Part shown: in pieces, positions 59,476 to 64,000 of the stretch
Position numbering within the stretch: the first letter of the stretch is position 1
Layout of the letters: each line of letters begins with the position of its first letter
DNA from: Collinsella sp. MSK.8.10
Lineage (GTDB): Bacteria; Actinomycetota; Coriobacteriia; Coriobacteriales; Coriobacteriaceae
Reading direction: 5' to 3'
NCBI RefSeq assembly: GCF_019041915.1
Contig: NZ_JAHPYF010000003.1
Coordinates: forward strand, 1-64,000
DNA: 64,000 nucleotides
Position numbers and translations under genes: made by a program
Notes under the pieces: model-generated
The model's database searches: none
Told to the model about the DNA's origin: nothing
The model's input: only the letters and a program-made list of their open reading frames with translations

Positions 59476-59509
59476 AAGGCCGAAGCCCCAATGGAGCTTC
59501 GGCCTTTTT
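59476..59509. terminator. bidirectional terminator
   Basis: AAGGCCGAAGC (59476-59486) pairs with GCTTCGGCCTT (59496-59506), with A-run on the left and T-run on the right. It serves the convergent NdpA gene (plus) and dapH (minus). Confidence 0.9.
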
Positions 59510-59545
59510 GCTTAGAACTGCATTTCCTTGCAGGTTGACACGCCT

Positions 59546-60265
59546 CTAGAGCCGGCGTAAGCCTTCCTCGAGACCGGTCTTGCTGTCGGTCTTCTCGTCG
59601 CGCATCTTGATGGCGCGGGCGGGGACACCGGCCACGACGGCGCCGGCGGGGACGTCCTCGACGCACACGGCGCCGGCGGCAACTACAGCACCCTTGCCCA
59701 CGTGCACGCCTTCCAGGACCACGGCGTTTGCGCCGATCATGACATCGTCCTCGATGATGACGGGCGTGGCGCTGGCGGGCTCCACAACGCCTGCCAGCAC
59801 GGTGCCGGCGCCGATGTGGCAGTTCTTGCCCACGGTGGCGCGACCGCCCAGCACGGCGCCCATATCGATCATGGAACCCTCGCCGATAACGGAGCCGATG
59901 TTGATGATGGCGCCCATCATGATGACGGCACGGTCGCCAATCTCGACGCGGTCGCGGATGATCGCGCCCGGCTCGATGCGGGCGTTGATGCCCTTAAGGT
60001 CGAGCATGGGCACGGCGGAGTTGCGGCAATCGTTTTCAACGTCGTAGTAATCGATGGAATCGGCATTGGCGTCCAGGATGGTCTTGAGCTCGTCCCAGTC
60101 GCCAAAGACGGTCTTGCCGCGACGGCCGCCGTAGACATGTGCGTCGCCCCAGGCAACCTTCATGCCCGGCTTCTCGCGCACGTACAGCTTGACGGGCGTC
60201 TTTTTGGGCGCGGTGGCGATGTAGTTGATAATCTCCTGTGCATCCATCTCGGCTGCGTTGCTCAT
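59546..60265 (-). CDS. dapH: tetrahydrodipicolinate N-acetyltransferase
   Basis: It acetylates tetrahydrodipicolinate in the acetyl branch of DAP/lysine synthesis, using acetyl-CoA. The 239-residue protein has a small N-terminal domain and a left-handed beta-helix with hexapeptide repeats from about residue 95 ([20 protein letters not shown], then [17 protein letters not shown]). AAAGGAGAG precedes the ATG. It is the last gene of the minus-strand lysA-dapA / dapB / dapH operon, 39 bases after dapB, and pairs logically with the M20 deacylase on the other side. Confidence 0.95.
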   Translation of the reverse strand: MSNAAEMDAQEIINYIATAPKKTPVKLYVREKPGMKVAWGDAHVYGGRRGKTVFGDWDELKTILDANADSIDYYDVENDCRNSAVPMLDLKGINARIEPGAIIRDRVEIGDRAVIMMGAIINIGSVIGEGSMIDMGAVLGGRATVGKNCHIGAGTVLAGVVEPASATPVIIEDDVMIGANAVVLEGVHVGKGAVVAAGAVCVEDVPAGAVVAGVPARAIKMRDEKTDSKTGLEEGLRRL

Positions 60266-60304
60266 TTGCTATCTCTCCTTTGGGTGGATTCGGTTGATAC
60301 CTGG

Positions 60305-61045
60305 TTAGGCAAACATGACCTTGTCGAACGTATAGAAGCCGGGTTCGCGGGTGACGAGCTTCTGCGCGGCTGCCAAGGCGCCGTTGACAAAGATCTGACG
60401 GCTCGTGGCGCGGTGGGTGAGCGTGACCTCCTCGTCCTGGCCAAAGAAGCTCACCTCGTGCACGCCGGCGACGGTGCCGCCGCGCAGCGAGTGCATACCG
60501 ATTTCCTTGGGATCGCGTGCTCCGCACATGCCCTCGCGGCCATAGACGGGGTGGTAGCCTGCCTCGGGCTCGGCTTCGACGACGGCGTCGAGCAGTAGCT
60601 TGGCAGTGCCGCTGGGGGCGTCGACCTTTTGGTTGTGGTGCGTCTCGACGATTTCGCAGTCAAAGCCGGGCAGCTCGCGTGTAGCCTGCGCTACCAGATG
60701 GCGCAGGGCTGCGATACCGATGGAGTAATTGCCCGAGTGCATAACGCGGGTGTTCTGGCCCAGTTCACGCAGGCGGTCCATCTGCTCGGGGGTGTAGCCT
60801 GTGGTGCCTGAGACCAACGCCGCGCCCGTGCGCTCGACATAGGCGACGACGGCGTCGAAGGTCGCGACGTTCGAGAAGTCGATGATGACGTCGGCAGCCG
60901 GTGCGTTCTCGAGCTCGCTCAAATCGAAGCCAATCTGGGCCACGATATCAAAAACGGGCTGCCCGGCGGCGTCGACAATGCCTTCGGCGGTAGTGCGGAT
61001 GAGCGAGCCCATGCGGCCCGTTCCCATAATGACGGTCTTAATCAA
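60305..61045 (-). CDS. dapB: 4-hydroxy-tetrahydrodipicolinate reductase
   Basis: NAD(P)H-dependent reductase of 246 residues making tetrahydrodipicolinate. Features are GTGRMGSLI at the N-terminus, SGTTGYTPEQ, and the catalytic ETHHNQKVDAPSGTA. The start is TTG 61045, overlapping the end of the lysA-dapA gene by 8 bases with GGGAG upstream inside that gene, so translation is coupled. Confidence 0.95.
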   Translation of the reverse strand: MIKTVIMGTGRMGSLIRTTAEGIVDAAGQPVFDIVAQIGFDLSELENAPAADVIIDFSNVATFDAVVAYVERTGAALVSGTTGYTPEQMDRLRELGQNTRVMHSGNYSIGIAALRHLVAQATRELPGFDCEIVETHHNQKVDAPSGTAKLLLDAVVEAEPEAGYHPVYGREGMCGARDPKEIGMHSLRGGTVAGVHEVSFFGQDEEVTLTHRATSRQIFVNGALAAAQKLVTREPGFYTFDKVMFA

Positions 61046-63347
61046 GTAGACCAGCTCCCTTCAGAGCATCGGTAAGTGCGGCTCGCGTGTCGTCTGCCAT
61101 GGGGCACAGCGGCATACGGTAGTTTGCCTCGATCATGCCCATCTGGGCGAGCGCTTCCTTGACGGGGATGGGGTTGACCTCGCTAAAGAGGGCGTTGATG
61201 AGCGGCTGGCCGGCAATCTGGATATCGCGGGCGCGCGCTACGTCGCCGTCCAGATAAGCGCGGCACATGTCGTGTACAAGCTGCGGCTGCACGTCGGCCC
61301 ACACGCTGATGGTGCCCGAAGCGCCCAGGCTCATGAGCGGCACTGTGAGTGCATCCTCGCCCGAGTACATGCGGAAATCGTCGGACAGCAGGTGGGCGAT
61401 CCTGGCCGCGTAGGCGACGTTGCCCGAGGCCTCCTTGATGCCCATGATGTTGGGGTGCGCGGCTAGGCGCTCTACGTTGCGCTCGCTGATACCGCAGCCG
61501 CAGCGGCCGGGGATGTTGTACAGGATGCAGGGGATGTCAACGGCATCGGCGACGGTCTTAAAGTGCTGATAGATACCCTCTTCGTTGGACTTGTTGTAGT
61601 AGGGGGTAATGAGCAGCAGGCCGTCGGCTCCCAAGCCCTGGTAAGTAAGCGACTTGGTGAGCATGGTCTGCGTGGAGTTGGAGCCTGAGCCGGCGATGAC
61701 GGGGACGCGTCCTGCAACATGCTTGACCACGGCGGCGACGACGGAGTTGTCCTCGTCATCGGTCATCGTGGCGCTCTCGCCGGTGGTGCCCAGGGTGAGA
61801 ATGGCGTCGGTGCCATTTTGCAAGTGGAAATCGATAAGGCGCTCGAGCGCGTCAAAGTCGACACTGCCGTCCTTTTTAAACGGCGTAACCAGGGCGACGA
61901 TTGAGCCCTCGAGATTGCGGATGTCCATGTTCTTCTCCTTCGCCTCCGCGATCTGGATGCGTTTGTTCCATTGAGCTGCGACTGCCAGGCGCTCGTCTTG
62001 GGCGCGACGGCGGGCGCTTTCGGCGCGCGACTTGGCCAGCAGCTCTCGGCCGCACGGCAGCACGTCGAGCGTGGAAAAGTAATCGCCCGGGCGCTCGGCG
62101 CGGCGGATGAGGTCGGCCGCGCCATCGGGGCGCAGCAGGACCTCGGCGGAGCGCAGACGTCCGTTGTAGTTGTAGCCCATGGAGTAGCCATGCGCACCGG
62201 TATCGTGGATTACAAGCAGGTCACCCATGTCGATATGCGGCAGCTCGCGGTCGATGGCGAACTTATCGTTGTTCTCGCACAGATTGCCCGTGATGTCATA
62301 GGTGTTCGTGACGGGCGCCGTGGCCTTGTCGGCGCCGCCCGGCTGACCCATCACCGTAATGTGGTGGTAGGCGCCATACATGGCAGGGCGAATCAAATCG
62401 ACGGCGCTTGCATCGACACCGATATAGTCCTTGTAGATCTGCTTCTCGTGGATAGCCTTGGTGACCAGACAGCCGTAGGGGCCCATCATAAAGCGGCCCA
62501 TCTCAGTGCAGATGGCCACATCGCCCATGCCGGCGGGAACCAGGATCTCGTCGTATGCCGCGTGTACTCCCTCGCCGATGGCGCGAATGTCGTTGGCCTG
62601 CTGCTCGGGCAGGTAGGGGATGCCGACGCCGCCGGACAGATTGATGAAGGCGACGTGTGCGCCGGTCTCGCGCTCCAGGCGTACGGCAAGCTCAAAGAGG
62701 ATATGCGCGAGCTCGGGGTAGTAGTCGTTGGTGACGGTGTTGCTGGCAAGGAATGCGTGGATGCCAAAGTCCTCGGCGCCCTTGGCTTTGAGCATGCGGA
62801 AGGCCTCGAAGAGCTGCTCGGTGGTCATGCCATATTTGGAGTCGCCTGGGTTGTCCATGATGCCGTTGGAGAGCTGGAACAGGCCGCCTGGATTAAAGCG
62901 GCAGCCGACCGTTTTGGGGATGGGTCCCGCAACACGCTCAAAGAACTCGATGTGGCTGATGTCGTCAAAGTTGACGATGGCACCCAGCTTGTCGGCGAGC
63001 TCAAAGTCGGCAGCCGGCGTATCGTTGGACGAGAACATGATGTCGTGTCCCGTGATACCCAGCGAGCGGGCGATCATGAGCTCGGTATAGCTCGAGCAGT
63101 CGCAGCCGCAGCCGTATTCGTTGAGAATGGAGATGAGCGCCGGGTTGGGGTTGGCCTTGACGGCAAAGTATTCCTTAAAGCCCGGGTTCCATGCAAAGGC
63201 GTCGCGCACTTCTTGCATGTTGCGGCGGATGCCCGCCTCGTCGTATAGATGAAACGGCGTGGGGAACTGCTCGACGATATGCTCGAGTGTCTCCTTGTCC
63301 ACAAACGGCTGCTTGGCCGCATATGCCTCGTTGGGGGTCAATACCAT
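61038..63347 (-). CDS. lysA-dapA: fused diaminopimelate decarboxylase and dihydrodipicolinate synthase
   Basis: A single 769-codon frame holds two full enzymes of lysine synthesis. Residues 1-440 are a fold-III PLP decarboxylase (Lys64 in FAVKANPNP, INLSGGVG, NLCENNDKFA) that makes lysine from meso-DAP. A charged linker (440-473) follows, then a complete DapA (474-769; TTGESATM, YNIPGRCGCG, Schiff-base Lys in GIKEASGN) that starts the pathway by joining pyruvate and aspartate semialdehyde. DapA also has its own strong ribosome binding site at Met474, so separate DapA may be made. A lysine riboswitch precedes the gene. A sequencing error masking a stop codon cannot be excluded. Confidence 0.9.
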   Translation of the reverse strand: MVLTPNEAYAAKQPFVDKETLEHIVEQFPTPFHLYDEAGIRRNMQEVRDAFAWNPGFKEYFAVKANPNPALISILNEYGCGCDCSSYTELMIARSLGITGHDIMFSSNDTPAADFELADKLGAIVNFDDISHIEFFERVAGPIPKTVGCRFNPGGLFQLSNGIMDNPGDSKYGMTTEQLFEAFRMLKAKGAEDFGIHAFLASNTVTNDYYPELAHILFELAVRLERETGAHVAFINLSGGVGIPYLPEQQANDIRAIGEGVHAAYDEILVPAGMGDVAICTEMGRFMMGPYGCLVTKAIHEKQIYKDYIGVDASAVDLIRPAMYGAYHHITVMGQPGGADKATAPVTNTYDITGNLCENNDKFAIDRELPHIDMGDLLVIHDTGAHGYSMGYNYNGRLRSAEVLLRPDGAADLIRRAERPGDYFSTLDVLPCGRELLAKSRAESARRRAQDERLAVAAQWNKRIQIAEAKEKNMDIRNLEGSIVALVTPFKKDGSVDFDALERLIDFHLQNGTDAILTLGTTGESATMTDDEDNSVVAAVVKHVAGRVPVIAGSGSNSTQTMLTKSLTYQGLGADGLLLITPYYNKSNEEGIYQHFKTVADAVDIPCILYNIPGRCGCGISERNVERLAAHPNIMGIKEASGNVAYAARIAHLLSDDFRMYSGEDALTVPLMSLGASGTISVWADVQPQLVHDMCRAYLDGDVARARDIQIAGQPLINALFSEVNPIPVKEALAQMGMIEANYRMPLCPMADDTRAALTDALKGAGLLD
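61926..61945 (-). promoter_or_regulatory. internal ribosome binding site and start for DapA
   Basis: On the minus strand GGAGGCGAAGGAGAAGAAC precedes the ATG at 61928, which begins the DapA part (MDIRNLEGS). AAGGAG has 6-base spacing, suggesting an independent translation start inside the fused frame. Confidence 0.6.
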
Positions 63348-63439
63348 GTCCCGTAAACCTCGCTATCCAGACGGCGCCATCTGCGCATCGAATCCGCATA
63401 GCGTGGACCCAATGTCCGGATAGCGCTCCCGCATTGCTG

Positions 63440-63580
63440 CAGACAGTCCTGTGGGTGTTTCCCACAGGCCCACCAGGTTGTTCGTGCCCGAAAAACCCAG
63501 TTCGGCGGGTTTCGCCTCCCCACGGGGTCAAAGCCTGCCGGCTCGCCCGCGGCTCTTCGTGCCCGCGCCTCTATCAAGTG
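63440..63580 (-). promoter_or_regulatory. lysine riboswitch (L box)
   Basis: On the minus strand this leader shows the conserved L-box blocks in order: GATAGAGGCGCG, AAGAG, GGGGAGGCG...CGCCGAA, CTGGTGGGCCTGTGG and the closing ACTGTC. These match the known lysine aptamer of lysC/lysA genes. It lies about 95 bases before the lysA-dapA start. Between them CGCTATCCGGAC and GTCTGGATAGCG form a 12-bp stem ending at the Shine-Dalgarno GCGAGG, so lysine probably controls translation or its coupling. It occupies most of the 379-base gap 63348-63726. Confidence 0.92.
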
Positions 63581-63726
63581 GTAAAGACCCTATCACGTTG
63601 CACTTTACCAAACAAGAGTATTCGTATATAACGTTTAAAAAATGCAGGGATATGCTGGAAACATGTGCGCCACAATCCTGTATCACAATAAGTTGCAACA
63701 GATGTGCCTCACGAAGGGATCCTCTA

Positions 63727-64000
63727 TGACCGAGCTCCAAGAACTCCGTCGCTATCGCCGCGATCTCCATCGCATTCCGGAGCTCGATTTCGATCTTCCG
63801 CAAACCATTGCCTATATCGAGGGCGTGCTGGCACCGCTCGCTTGCGAGGTGACCCATCCGTGCCCCAGCTGCGTCTGTGCTTTCTTCGACGCCGGTGTTG
63901 ATGCCGCGCATGCCACGGCGATTCGCGCCGATATGGATGCGCTGCCCATCGCGGAGGCGACGGGAGCGGCCTTTGCCTCAACCCATCCCGGCAAGATGCA
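63727..64000 (+). CDS. M20-family amidohydrolase/deacylase, N-terminal part
   Basis: The frame is open from ATG 63727 to the window edge (91 residues seen). It begins YRRDLHRIPELDFDLPQT and has AIRADMDALPIAE with the metal-binding Asp, then ATGAAFASTHPGKM, just before the expected HACGHD. This is the M20 zinc amidohydrolase pattern of N-acetyl-diaminopimelate deacetylase and hippurate hydrolase. Its divergent position beside lysA-dapA and the acetyl-type DapH make N-acetyl-DAP deacetylase the best guess. The 3' part is outside the window. Confidence 0.85.

Noticed and set aside
1..64000. CRISPR arrays, rRNA genes, complete insertion sequences
   Set aside because: No regularly spaced repeats, rRNA sequence or transposase gene was found in the window.

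Overview
The window looks like chromosomal DNA of a Collinsella-type gut actinobacterium (Coriobacteriia). This is inferred from the high-GC coding sequence, frequent GTG/TTG starts, an anaerobic lifestyle (oxygen-sensitive class III ribonucleotide reductase, 4Fe-4S aldo/keto reductase, L-lactate dehydrogenase), an actinobacterial-type LexA box and a fructoselysine (Amadori product) catabolic operon. No rRNA, prophage, CRISPR array or complete transposon is visible.

Layout. 1-2.3 kb: a GH13 glucosidase between two tRNA-Gly(GCC) genes, then tRNA-Val. 2.3-7.8 kb: anaerobic ribonucleotide reductase nrdD behind an NrdR box, its activase nrdG, and folE, an HD hydrolase and folB. 7.8-15.3 kb: a zinc protease, an M19 dipeptidase, a SlyD-like and UreE-like pair, a HAD phosphatase, a Fur/PerR regulator, acylphosphatase, a Gfo/Idh/MocA oxidoreductase, RNase H and a LysR regulator. 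15.3-16.9 kb: metY behind a leader that encodes a 17-residue Cys/Met-containing peptide. 17-23.2 kb: secreted and small membrane proteins, PanE, a cyclase fragment, an Fe-S aldo/keto reductase, a second oxidoreductase and endonuclease IV. 23.3-26.5 kb: a polar amino-acid ABC transporter. 26.6-31 kb: flavodoxin/DUF3793, a copper-type HMA protein, an SOS-controlled Y-family polymerase with YolD, and a half-length Fe-ADH-like protein. 31.2-32.9 kb: pgi. 33-36 kb: a three-gene minus-strand block (TraG/VirD4-like ATPase, ClpP-like protease, unknown). 36.4-38 kb: two HAD phosphatases. 38.1-44.9 kb: GntR regulator, YfcC transporter, YtcJ-like amidohydrolase, FrlC, FrlB and FrlD. 45.2-54.6 kb: TatD, TcdA, SdpR/SdpI, EttA, two low-complexity proteins and NadE. 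54.7-59.4 kb: aminotransferase, Ldh, a DUF2974 hydrolase and a nucleoid-associated protein. 59.5-64 kb: a lysine/DAP operon (fused lysA-dapA, dapB, dapH) under a lysine riboswitch, with a divergent M20 deacylase cut by the window edge.

The most distinctive signals lie between genes. There are many long, near-perfect palindromes. Two related copies (21.1 and 22.3 kb) carry compensatory base-pair changes and include the Shine-Dalgarno sequence of the next gene. Others flank single genes. Regulatory sites that can be read directly are an NrdR box, a LexA box on a 17-bp-spaced promoter, a CsoR-type box, a DtxR-like box, a lysine riboswitch, a 23-bp palindromic operator before the Amadori operon, and the metY leader peptide.
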